Assembly: GCF_018917145.1 (NCBI RefSeq)
Contig: NZ_JAHLOD010000033.1
Span: forward strand, 1 to 36,010
DNA: 36,010 nucleotides
Reading direction: 5' to 3'
From: Clostridium bornimense
GTDB lineage: Bacteria > Bacillota > Clostridia > Clostridiales > Clostridiaceae
Shown here piece after piece: positions 13,709 to 20,924 of this stretch; the first letter of the stretch is position 1; the number at the start of each line of letters is the position of its first letter. Below the pieces are notes generated by a model. The model worked only from the letters and a program-made list of their open reading frames with translations. It did no database searches and had not been told where the DNA came from. Position numbers and translations under genes: made by a program.

Positions 13709-13847
13709 TTTTAATATCATTATCTTCAGTAACTGATATTTCAGCTTGAAGTGAATCATCTTTTTTATCTAATCTAGTTGAAAATTTCTTTCCATGTACT
13801 ATAGATACTAAGGCTATTATCGTAAATGATAATATAAAAAGTGCCTG
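13698..13847 (-). pseudogene. C-terminal remnant of a membrane transporter
   Basis: The minus strand has 49 open codons with no start. A hydrophobic helix (ALFILSFTIIALVSIVHG) is followed by a charged tail (KKFSTRLDKKDDSLQAEI...) and TAG at 13700-13698. A last transmembrane helix plus a Lys/Asp-rich tail is typical of MFS drug exporters, which would suit a resistance region, but the piece is too short to name. A stop codon in the same frame lies directly upstream. Confidence 0.45.
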
Positions 13848-13932
13848 TTATATAAAAATTTGATATAATATAAATAAAGTTCTAGAGCATTTATTTTAGG
13901 GCTATTGGATAAAATTTATTTGAATTTAGGAG

Positions 13933-13970
13933 AAAAAGCATTAATTGTGGTTTGATGGGTGCTTTTTTTT
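13933..13970 (+). terminator. Terminator in the decayed region
   Basis: AAAAAGCA (13933-13940) pairs with TGCTTTTT (13960-13967), with an overall T8 run. TTTAGGAG just before it looks like a ribosome site without a gene, so this may be another stripped leader. Confidence 0.6.
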
Positions 13971-13972
13971 CT

Positions 13973-14435
13973 TTGCCATTAAATTCTATGTGGATACCAA
14001 GAAATTTAATCTTGATAATCATTATGATATAGTGTAATAGTTGTACTATGATATAATATTTACAATTACATTCAGTATTTGGACTATAAATATTTAGTAG
14101 AAGATCTAATAGAAAATGAGAAAGAATTATTTAACCTTTAATGTGCGAAATTCTCCTAACTTTTTTTATAATTTTTATTTAGTGTTATATTGACATCTAA
14201 TGCAGTTACATACTTTAAAAAGTTTTCATATAAATGATATATGGATAATGTATCTGAAGGATATGGAGTTATTTTACATAAAAAATTATTAATCAATAAG
14301 AAATGAATATAGAATTTTTAAATATGAAGTATTTTAAAGAATTTAAGAGTATTTTAACGTATACGTAATATAAAGTTAAAAAATAAGTAAATTTAGACTG
14401 TAATTAATGTATACACCATACAAATTAAGGAATAA
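13973..14435. other. Intergenic DNA, mostly decayed
   Basis: A plus-strand frame without start ends at TAA 14139-14141 with a coding-like tail (LDYKYLVEDLIENEKELF). It may be the end of a lost gene. A palindrome ACGTATACGT lies near 14357-14366. Otherwise it is AT-rich DNA with nothing recognisable. Confidence 0.25.
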
Positions 14436-14441
14436 TATAAT
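14436..14441 (+). promoter_or_regulatory. -10 box of the abiF-associated RNA
   Basis: A consensus TATAAT seven bases before the first repeat of the structured RNA. No convincing -35 element is visible 16-18 bp upstream. Confidence 0.5.
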
Positions 14442-14442
14442 A

Positions 14443-14590
14443 GTACAGAACTCGTAAAGCCTATGTTCAATTGAATATGCTCAAATGTACGAGACAGACG
14501 TTTTTAAGGAACTCACCAAGCCTCTTAACAATGCTCAAATGGGTGAGACGAAAGTTACCCCACTAAGTTAAATACTTAGTGGGGTTTATT
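14443..14590 (+). ncRNA. Two-repeat structured RNA upstream of abiF, putative RNA antitoxin
   Basis: Two related units lie in tandem, each of the form GAACTC-stem, AAGCC, loop, GCTCAAAT, stem-GAGAC. In unit 1 CTCGTA (14451-14456) pairs with TACGAG (14488-14493). In unit 2 CTCACC (14512-14517) pairs with GGTGAG (14542-14547). The stem sequence changes on both sides while pairing is kept, and AAGCC/GCTCAAAT stays constant, which is covariation within the window. The RNA ends in a strong terminator (14557-14585) just before the HEPN toxin gene. AbiF-type HEPN nucleases are reported to be encoded with a neighbouring structured RNA that restrains them; this RNA is inferred to play that part. Confidence 0.7.
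14557..14585 (+). terminator. Terminator between the RNA and abiF
   Basis: ACCCCACTAAGT (14557-14568), loop TAAAT, ACTTAGTGGGGT (14574-14585), then TTATTTGT. Partial read-through would set the ratio of RNA to toxin mRNA, as in type III toxin-antitoxin loci. Confidence 0.8.
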
Positions 14591-14606
14591 TGTATGGAGG
14601 GTTACA

Positions 14607-15470
14607 ATGAAAAATATTAAAGAACCTAAGACCTTTAATGAATAAATTGAAATACTCAAAGGTCGTGGGTTAATAATAGAGAATGAGGATGAAGCAAAAT
14701 TTATACTTAGTAATATTAATTATTATAGATTTACAGCATATCTAATAACATTTAAAGAAGGTAATAATAAATATAAAAATGGGACAACCTTTGACTTAAT
14801 TTATAATATATATAAGTTTGATATGGAACTAAGATCATTGATAATAGATATTTTAGCAAGTATAGAAATATCATTTGGGACATACATAGCATATACATTA
14901 GCTATGAATTATGGAGCATTAGGGTATTTAGATAAAAATAATTTTATAAATGAAGTTTATCACAAGGGATTTATATCAAATTTGGAAAAAGAGAAACGTA
15001 ATAATTCTAATAATTTATTTATAAAGCATCATAATGAAAAATATGATGGTAAATTGCCTATATGGGTGGCTACAGAAATAATGTCTTTTGGAATGATTTC
15101 TAAATTATATGCAAATTTATTGCCAAAAGATAAGGGTTATATAAAAAATAACTTATGCAATGTAAATCCTAAGCTTGTTACACAATGGCTACAAGCGTTA
15201 ACAATTATAAGAAAGCAATGTGCTCATTATGGAAGGATCTACAATAATACATTTCCAAATATAAAAATAAAGAAAGATGATCAGTGCTTTAACCTATCAA
15301 AGAATAGAATTTTTTCTAATATCCTAGCAATGAAATACTTAGTTTTAGACGAGAGTATTTGGAATAAATTTTTTACAAGTCTACAACAATTAATTAATAA
15401 CTATGAAAGATATATTGATTTAGAGTTAATAGGATTTCCTGAAAAATGGATTCAAATCTTAGCAAAATAA
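14607..15470 (+). pseudogene. AbiF/Abi_2 family HEPN protein interrupted by an early stop
   Basis: From ATG 14607 (GGAGG upstream) the frame reads MKNIKEPKTFNE, then TAA at 14643-14645, then continues open for 275 codons: IEILKGRGLIIENEDEAKFI, NYYRFTAYL, YKFDMELR, and the HEPN ribonuclease motif RKQCAH (R-x4-H) near 15210. PKTF..QIEILK and NINYYRF are Abi_2 hallmarks, so the stop replaces a family codon (probably CAA to TAA) rather than marking the true start. The usual product is a single-chain RNase that aborts phage infection. A restart at ATG 14823 would lack about 72 residues. It is unclear whether the gene is dead, read through or restarted. Confidence 0.8.
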
Positions 15471-15556
15471 AATATGGTATATTGAATATAAAATTATATT
15501 GTGGATATTATTATAGATAAACTCCTTTAAAAACAATTGTTTTTATCACCTTACTA

Positions 15557-15591
15557 AAAAAGCCACTAACGAACGATGTTAGTGGCTTTTT
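15557..15591. terminator. Bidirectional terminator between abiF and endolysin
   Basis: AAAAGCCACTAAC (15558-15570) pairs with GTTAGTGGCTTTT (15578-15590), with A-rich and T-rich flanks on both sides. It serves the convergent genes. Confidence 0.9.
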
Positions 15592-15596
15592 TGTAT

Positions 15597-16226
15597 TTAA
15601 GCTATTTTAATTACTTGACCTATATATATCAAGTTAGGATTGCTAATGCCATTGATATTAGCTAGGTGCTGATATGTGGTGCCATACATAGCAGCGATAC
15701 CGCTTAAGGTATCTCCTGACTTTACTGTGTATGTAGTATCAGTGGTAGATGTAGCTGGTGTTGTGTTTGTTTTATTATCATCATATTGAGTTAAGTTATT
15801 TTGCTCTATAAGTGTAATAAGTAGATGCGGATAACTAGGATCAGTAGCATAGCCACAATTCTTTAAGGCATAACAAGCATCTCTATAATTACTTGCTTCT
15901 CTAACAGATTTATATCTTTCTGTAAGCAATAACTTAGTATGATCCTCTATTGAATCATTAAAACTATCATAAGCTCTAAATCTAGCAGTTACAGTTTGCC
16001 TCATGCCATTGTAGTATTCTGTAGTATCCATTGTAGTATAAGCACCGGTCCAGTCATCAAAGGCTTTTATACCAAATAAATTTTTAGCTTTTACTGATAA
16101 TGTGGAACTACCCCATCCACTTTCCAGGATTGCTTGGGCTATCGTTACAGATGCTAATATTCCATGATTTCTATGGCCATCAATGGCACCATCTTTAACA
16201 AGGTTTATAAAACTTTGTTTCTCCAT
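15597..16226 (-). CDS. GH73 glucosaminidase endolysin with LysM domain
   Basis: 209 residues. Residues 1-145 are a GH73-type N-acetylglucosaminidase domain. It has the typical QAILESGWG with the catalytic Glu, [10 protein letters not shown], and a later Tyr-rich segment ending [12 protein letters not shown] Thr-rich linker (150-165) leads to one C-terminal LysM domain ([19 protein letters not shown]...GQVIKIA) that binds peptidoglycan. No signal peptide is present, as in phage endolysins that rely on a holin. GAGGAGG lies before the ATG. It is divergent from the sigma-factor gene across a 121-bp shared region. It is inferred to act in phage lysis or bacteriocin release. Confidence 0.9.
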   Translation of the reverse strand: MEKQSFINLVKDGAIDGHRNHGILASVTIAQAILESGWGSSTLSVKAKNLFGIKAFDDWTGAYTTMDTTEYYNGMRQTVTARFRAYDSFNDSIEDHTKLLLTERYKSVREASNYRDACYALKNCGYATDPSYPHLLITLIEQNNLTQYDDNKTNTTPATSTTDTTYTVKSGDTLSGIAAMYGTTYQHLANINGISNPNLIYIGQVIKIA

Positions 16227-16347
16227 AAATATTCCTCCTCAAAATCTAAAATTTCAGTTATAATATATACATCAAATCCTTTATTTACCAATAATAAAAC
16301 ATACATTTTGCATATTTATTACTAATAGATGATTATGAGGTGATAAT

Positions 16348-16926
16348 ATGCTATCTTATAAAGAAATCGAAAACTTAGTGGGAGATTCAAAGAAAGGAAA
16401 CAAGCTGTCCACAATGGAGCTTGTAAAACACTTTGAGCCTTTTATTTTTAATGCAGTAAAAAACGTTAACATAAGTGGCTTTGATACTAATGATTTAATA
16501 CAAGTAGGTTATTCTGCTCTTATAGTTGCCATAAACAAATATAATGTAAACTCAAATACATTTTGTTCCTATGCCTACAGAGCAATTAAGAATGCTATTA
16601 ACTATACTATAAGATCTAATGTTAAGCATAATAACCTTTCCTTAAATAACACCATAGATGAAGAAAAAACAATGACTATTATAGATAACATACAGGATGA
16701 AACTACTTTAGAAGATACATATTTAAATAAACTTACTAATAAACAGTTAAGCAAAGTTTTAAGTAATTTAACCTATGAAGATAAAGAACTTATTAAAGAA
16801 ATCTACTTTAATAAAACATCTGTAAGGAAGTATGCAAAGAAGCATCAGATATCTTATCAGAAAGCATTGAGAAGGAAGAATAGAATACTTATGGAGCTTA
16901 GGGAGAAGTTTCAGGGGGAAGGGTAA
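16348..16926 (+). CDS. Sigma-70 family factor, UviA/TcdR/BotR-like
   Basis: 192 residues. Sigma region 2 spans about 20-95 (FEPFIFNAVKNV, DLIQVGYSALIVAINKYN, FCSYAYRAIKNAINYTIR). Region 4 spans about 135-190, with a helix-turn-helix (VRKYAKKHQISYQKALRRKNRI). Length and lack of regions 1 and 3 fit the small clostridial factors that drive toxin or bacteriocin genes (TcdR, BotR, UviA). A divergent endolysin and downstream small membrane proteins match the UviA setting of pIP404, where the factor is UV-induced. ATGAGGTG precedes the ATG. A terminator follows. Confidence 0.85.
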   Translation: MLSYKEIENLVGDSKKGNKLSTMELVKHFEPFIFNAVKNVNISGFDTNDLIQVGYSALIVAINKYNVNSNTFCSYAYRAIKNAINYTIRSNVKHNNLSLNNTIDEEKTMTIIDNIQDETTLEDTYLNKLTNKQLSKVLSNLTYEDKELIKEIYFNKTSVRKYAKKHQISYQKALRRKNRILMELREKFQGEG

Positions 16927-16958
16927 AGGCATTGGAGCGAGTGGTTCCAATGCCTTTT
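16925..16958 (+). terminator. Terminator of the sigma-factor gene
   Basis: AAGGCATTGGA (16926-16936) pairs with TCCAATGCCTT (16946-16956), followed by TTATTATT. Confidence 0.85.
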
Positions 16959-17027
16959 ATTATTGTATTTATTATATTATATATGATATATTAAAATTGG
17001 AAATAATTAATTTGAAAGGAAAATAAT

Positions 17028-17405
17028 ATGAAATTAACTTTAAATATACTAGGCTATATTGTACCTCTAGCAGTAATACTTGTAATATTAATTACTCAAT
17101 CTTTTGATCCAGTTGGTATACATATAGGTAAATGTATGTTTGTTGCCATGATTTTTAATGTAGTTTCTTTTATATTTTTCAAAGTAATTTCTAAAAAATT
17201 TCTTATTATATTACCATCAATATTTATCATATTTTCTATTAGCTGTGCTACCTTTGGTGCTTTTGTATTTTATCTTCCATCAGCTATAGCATGGATATTA
17301 TATGTAGTTATAACACTTATCAATTATATATATTGTTTAGCAAAAAAGTTTGTTTTAAGAGATGCAAGTATAGATATTTATTATAATTATGAAAATAAAT
17401 TTTGA
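17028..17405 (+). CDS. Small integral membrane protein
   Basis: 125 residues with three to four hydrophobic helices, near 5-24, 34-52, 57-80 and 82-104, and a short basic/polar C-terminal tail. GAAAGGAAAAT lies before the ATG. No family motif is seen. It lies 15 bp before another small membrane-protein gene and downstream of the sigma factor, so it may belong to the lysis/secretion module; this is context only. Confidence 0.65.
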   Translation: MKLTLNILGYIVPLAVILVILITQSFDPVGIHIGKCMFVAMIFNVVSFIFFKVISKKFLIILPSIFIIFSISCATFGAFVFYLPSAIAWILYVVITLINYIYCLAKKFVLRDASIDIYYNYENKF

Positions 17406-17420
17406 AAGGGATGAACATTG

Positions 17421-17594
17421 ATGATTGATTCACAAATATTCAATTTTATTATAGTTATTTTTTATTACTTTGGAATTGGTATTTTATTATCATTTTTCTT
17501 TAGATGGATTGTTCATAAATTAGAAATAGATACATTTCTAGATAAAGTATTTCAATATATTAAAAATAAATATAATAAGTTTATAAATAACTAA
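17421..17594 (+). CDS. 57-residue single-span membrane protein, holin-like (UviB/BhlA type)
   Basis: The N-terminus IFNFIIVIFYYFGIGILLSF is a single hydrophobic helix, followed by FRWIVHKLEID and a Lys-rich C-terminal tail (YIKNKYNKFINN). One span, short length and a charged tail are features of UviB/BhlA holin-like proteins that sit with UviA-type sigma factors and endolysins. GAAAGGG lies ten bases before the ATG. The adjacent endolysin lacks a signal peptide and would need such a partner. Confidence 0.6.
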   Translation: MIDSQIFNFIIVIFYYFGIGILLSFFFRWIVHKLEIDTFLDKVFQYIKNKYNKFINN

Positions 17595-17601
17595 TTATAT
17601 A

Positions 17602-18087
17602 TTAAGATAATAAAAATGATAAACATCTACAAATTATTAAATCATACTTTAGGTAATAACCACCCATTATACTATTAAAGGATATAATTTTTATATATGG
17701 ATTATACATATTTCTTTTTTGCTGGTTTCTAGTTTTCATATATTCAATATTTCGTGTCTCAATGTTTTTTTCACTATAATATGGTTTATCTATATCATTA
17801 TATATTATCTTTTCATCTGGTATATAAGCTCCATCAGTATCAATTAAGTGGACAATTCTAGTAATATCAGATTTGTTAAATTTATCTCTTTCCATGGCTT
17901 TTTTTATATAACTAACTACTTTAGAATCTATATTTTTAACAGATGTGGATTTATCTGTAGTAATATCACCACCAACTATTGAAAATACTATATTCTTATC
18001 TTCATATAATTCGGATAATATTCCATAAAGGGAGTCCTTATCTGTTATACCTTCAACTATAAAAACTATAACATTCCTATTTTTCAT
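17602..18087 (-). CDS. TOPRIM-like effector of an ATPase pair, C-terminally truncated
   Basis: 161 residues. TOPRIM-like features are VFIVEGITDKDS (Glu12) and HLIDTDGAY (Asp83-x-Asp85), the acidic residues that bind metal in OLD, PARIS AriB and RloB-type nucleases. After about residue 138 (SFNSIMGG) the sequence becomes an odd hydrophobic tail (KYDLIICRCLSFLLS) that abuts the neighbouring gene, and the protein is shorter than expected, so the original 3' end was probably lost. AGGCAGG lies before ATG 18087. It overlaps the ATPase gene by 11 bp, so translation is coupled. It is inferred to be the effector half of a two-gene anti-phage system, possibly inactive now. Confidence 0.65.
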   Translation of the reverse strand: MKNRNVIVFIVEGITDKDSLYGILSELYEDKNIVFSIVGGDITTDKSTSVKNIDSKVVSYIKKAMERDKFNKSDITRIVHLIDTDGAYIPDEKIIYNDIDKPYYSEKNIETRNIEYMKTRNQQKRNMYNPYIKIISFNSIMGGYYLKYDLIICRCLSFLLS

Positions 18088-19468
18088 AAATATTACCTGC
18101 CTTTCTAAAGGCACGTTTTATATTATAACTCTTTGTTTTTTCATAAATAGGCTCATCTTGGCCCCCTAAGAAAATTCCTCTTAAATAGAAATCACGTAAG
18201 TTATTAGAGTTTTTAACATTTTTTAATCTTATATATCTATTTTCAGGATTGGTTGTTGTAAAAATAACATCATTCTTATCTAATACCTCTAAAGGACGAA
18301 GATTATGAGATGTAAATATTAATTGACCTTTAGCATTACTTTTTAGTATATCTAATAATTCACCTAATAGGAATTCAAATATTCCTGCATCAAGTTCATC
18401 AACTACAAGGCATACCTTTTCATTGTTATACATAGCTATAAGGGCACTTAATATAGAAATTATCTTTTTTATTCCATCAGATTCAAATTTTAAAGGTATA
18501 TTTACATTATCTCTTATTGATAATAACTGTACTGTAATACCTATCTCACCATCTTCCATTAATTCTTCTTTCAAATTTTTAATCTCAATAGTTAATCCTG
18601 GTATTATAGACTGTAATACTATATTAATCTGAGTTATTACATTATCAAGAACATTATAGGTTTCTTTAGTAATTGTAGATGGCTTAAATAACTCTACAAT
18701 CACTGTTCCTTTTTTTAATGATTTATTATCAGAAAGCATAAAACTAAAAGGCATCAAGGTATTTAGATTAATATGACCTAAGTAATCATTTTTTATAACG
18801 AATAAATCTATTTTAGCAAAATGCTTTAATGACTTAATTATATCCATATATAAATTTTCATCATTGAAACTTATCTGTAATACCTTTTCTGTTTCATCAC
18901 TAAATATAAAAGAAGTTGAATCACGTTTTGAAAATTCTCTAGCAACAAGTAAATTAGTTTCTTCATCTGTATCAATAATTTTTTTATATATATTTTTAGG
19001 TGTAAAGATCTGATTTTTATCATTATCGATATCATAATCTATTATAGTTTTGGTATTTAATCTTGAATCTTTTCTTATTTCAGCATACTTCAAGGTCTCT
19101 TTAATAATTTCAACTTTCAATGATGAAGTGTTGTATTTTAATTGAAAATTATAATATATAAAAAACTTTTTGCCTGAAAAATCTATAATAAAAACATATT
19201 TAAATGAAGTTGTTTCAGAGTTATATGTTAGGAGATTTTTCATATTTTCATTAATTTTTTCTCCTGAAAGTATAGATTTTAATAAATCTAAGCCTTCTAC
19301 TAATGTTGTTTTTCCTGAGCCATTTTGTCCGTAGATACCCATTATATCTGTTCCATCAAAATCTAATTTGTTTCTATGTTTATTATAGCTTTGAAAAGCA
19401 GCTATTCCATTTTTAACATTTTTAAAGTTTTCAATAGTAACTTCTTGCATTCTAACAGTTCCATACAT
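18077..19468 (-). CDS. ABC/OLD-type AAA ATPase, sensor half of an ATPase-TOPRIM defence pair
   Basis: 463 residues. The N-terminal strand QEVTIENFKNVKNG is followed by Walker A GQNGSGKTT (47-55). Late in the protein are a signature-like FESDGIKKIISILSAL, Walker B VCLVVDELDAGIFE, and the switch His in LIFTSHNLRPLE. This is the AAA_15/21 (OLD-like) architecture without a fused TOPRIM. The partner TOPRIM is encoded by the overlapping next gene, as in PARIS (AriA/AriB) and AbiL-like pairs; which of these it is cannot be decided by eye. AAGGAGAGGG precedes the ATG. Confidence 0.8.
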   Translation of the reverse strand: MYGTVRMQEVTIENFKNVKNGIAAFQSYNKHRNKLDFDGTDIMGIYGQNGSGKTTLVEGLDLLKSILSGEKINENMKNLLTYNSETTSFKYVFIIDFSGKKFFIYYNFQLKYNTSSLKVEIIKETLKYAEIRKDSRLNTKTIIDYDIDNDKNQIFTPKNIYKKIIDTDEETNLLVAREFSKRDSTSFIFSDETEKVLQISFNDENLYMDIIKSLKHFAKIDLFVIKNDYLGHINLNTLMPFSFMLSDNKSLKKGTVIVELFKPSTITKETYNVLDNVITQINIVLQSIIPGLTIEIKNLKEELMEDGEIGITVQLLSIRDNVNIPLKFESDGIKKIISILSALIAMYNNEKVCLVVDELDAGIFEFLLGELLDILKSNAKGQLIFTSHNLRPLEVLDKNDVIFTTTNPENRYIRLKNVKNSNNLRDFYLRGIFLGGQDEPIYEKTKSYNIKRAFRKAGNIYEK

Positions 19469-19773
19469 AATACCCTCTCCTTATATATTATATATATCAC
19501 ATTATTTCTAAAGTATAAATAGAAAATGATATTTTTTATTCCTTTTTTCAGTTTAATTTTTAACATATATCTATATTATTATACTATTTGATATTATTTA
19601 TTTAATATGTGACTTTCAATTATGTAGATAAGTTTATATATATGTTTAATATGAAAGTAAAATTTAGCTAGGTTTAGATTTAAATATGTTTTTGAAAAAT
19701 AACAAATGTAATGAAATATAAATAAATAACAGAATAGTTTTATATGTTATTTAAAAAAATAACACAAAAACTA

Positions 19774-19801
19774 TTGACTCTGTGGAACAATATGGTACAA
19801 T
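19774..19801 (+). promoter_or_regulatory. Strong sigma-A-type promoter
   Basis: TTGACT (19774-19779), a 16-bp spacer, and TACAAT (19796-19801). It points toward the vestigial ribosome site at 19842 and the gene at 20104. Confidence 0.6.
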
Positions 19802-19890
19802 GTAAATGTAGTGAGGGTATATTACTACAAATAATCATAAGGAGGTGCAAAGTTAAAAGGCAAATATTTTTAAGTCTAGGGTAAATAAAA

Positions 19891-19916
19891 AAAGATAAGA
19901 AAATAATCTTATCTTT
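19891..19916 (-). terminator. Hairpin with T tail on the minus strand
   Basis: AAAGATAAGA (19891-19900) pairs with TCTTATCTTT (19907-19916). On the minus strand a T7-rich run follows. Confidence 0.6.
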
Positions 19917-20103
19917 GAGTAAAGTTTGTTCAAATAGATACGCCAATATCTATTTATTGTTATTAAATATACCTAAAAATATATTATCATCTTGTATGAT
20001 AAATTACAATATGAACTCTTTACTCAATTTTATTTATCACTGGTAATACTTAATTAAGGAAGTAAATAAAGGTGTATAAAAAATTGTAAAAGGAGCGATG
20101 TCA

Positions 20104-20856
20104 ATGGAAAAGATAAAAGATACTTATATGTTAATATTTAAATTTGGAGAAAAAGAAAACTTAGAAAAATTGAAAAAAGGAAGTTTGTACTTTAGAAATA
20201 CCGAGTATTTTAATAAATGTGAAGAAGATGACGGTGATACAAAACGTGGTGATAAAGTTGATGGTAAATGCTCTCTTGAAGATTGTGAATGGACATATAA
20301 AAAAGATGGAAAAGTAATTTTATTGGGTAAATCAAAATCAGCAACAATCACCGATAAAGAAGTAAATCAAATACCAATTTTCTGTTTTTCATCTATAAAA
20401 TTAAGTGATGTTATTAATGAAGGACAAGTAGTTAGCGAAAATGAAGATAATATTATTTATAACATTAAACTTAAAGATTTTTTTAAAGACGTTTTTAAAG
20501 AAGATTATTGGAACCATGTATTAATGATAAAAGACGCTGCAAAATTTATTGATAAGGTGAAAAATGAATGTAAAAGTAGAAACATAGGTTTAATGGGAGG
20601 TATTGTTAATTACTATAATAATTCTAATCTTTATGAAAGAATGAATGATATAAAAGATGAATCAGCAAATGCTTTATTTTGGAAACATGAATCTTATAAA
20701 GGACAAAGAGAATCTAGAGTTGTTTTAAGTAATCAAGCAATTAATAAGGATGAACCATATTTCTTGGAGATTGGTGATATATCTAATTATTGTAAAATAA
20801 TTAAAAGAGAAGAATTGGCGGAAATGGATCTAAAATTTGTATTGCATATAAAATAA
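20104..20856 (+). CDS. Protein of unknown function upstream of the type I system
   Basis: 250 residues, soluble and charged. The N-terminal part (KKGSLYFRNTEYFNKCEEDDGD) and a C-terminal ALFWKHESYKGQRESRVVL recall the layout of DUF2971-like proteins (an early LYF.N...F and a late W..Y..QGECR-like stretch), but the match is weak and is only inference. AGGAG is two bases from ATG 20098 and eight from ATG 20104, so the latter is chosen. The gene stands alone between terminators in a defence island, directly before hsdR, so a defence or element-borne role is plausible. No catalytic motif is certain. Confidence 0.6.
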   Translation: MEKIKDTYMLIFKFGEKENLEKLKKGSLYFRNTEYFNKCEEDDGDTKRGDKVDGKCSLEDCEWTYKKDGKVILLGKSKSATITDKEVNQIPIFCFSSIKLSDVINEGQVVSENEDNIIYNIKLKDFFKDVFKEDYWNHVLMIKDAAKFIDKVKNECKSRNIGLMGGIVNYYNNSNLYERMNDIKDESANALFWKHESYKGQRESRVVLSNQAINKDEPYFLEIGDISNYCKIIKREELAEMDLKFVLHIK

Positions 20857-20868
20857 AAGACAATATAA

Positions 20869-20895
20869 ACCACAACATTAAATACATGTTGTGGT
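20869..20895 (+). terminator. Hairpin before hsdR
   Basis: ACCACAACAT (20869-20878) and ATGTTGTGGT (20886-20895) form a perfect 10-bp stem, followed by ACACTTTTC. The T tail is weak. Confidence 0.6.
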
Positions 20896-20924
20896 ACACT
20901 TTTCATTGAATAAGGGGGACAAAC

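Larger units (their letters stand above)
19469..20103. other. Intergenic region between divergent defence genes
   Basis: Beyond the promoter and hairpin listed separately, AAGGAGGTG at about 19842 is followed by no usable start codon (frame reads KRQIFLSLG then stop), which suggests a lost small gene. TTGAGTAAAG (19915-19924) and CTTTACTCAA (20018-20027) are a 10-bp inverted repeat bracketing about 90 bp. The rest is plain AT-rich DNA. Confidence 0.35.

Noticed and set aside
16227-16347. A specific sigma-factor recognition promoter for the endolysin
   Set aside because: The shared 121-bp region has several AT-rich boxes, but none matches a TcdR/UviA-type promoter well enough to call.
19740-19946. 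A 68-codon minus-strand frame
   Set aside because: It lies across a strong plus-strand promoter and a terminator hairpin and has no ribosome site.
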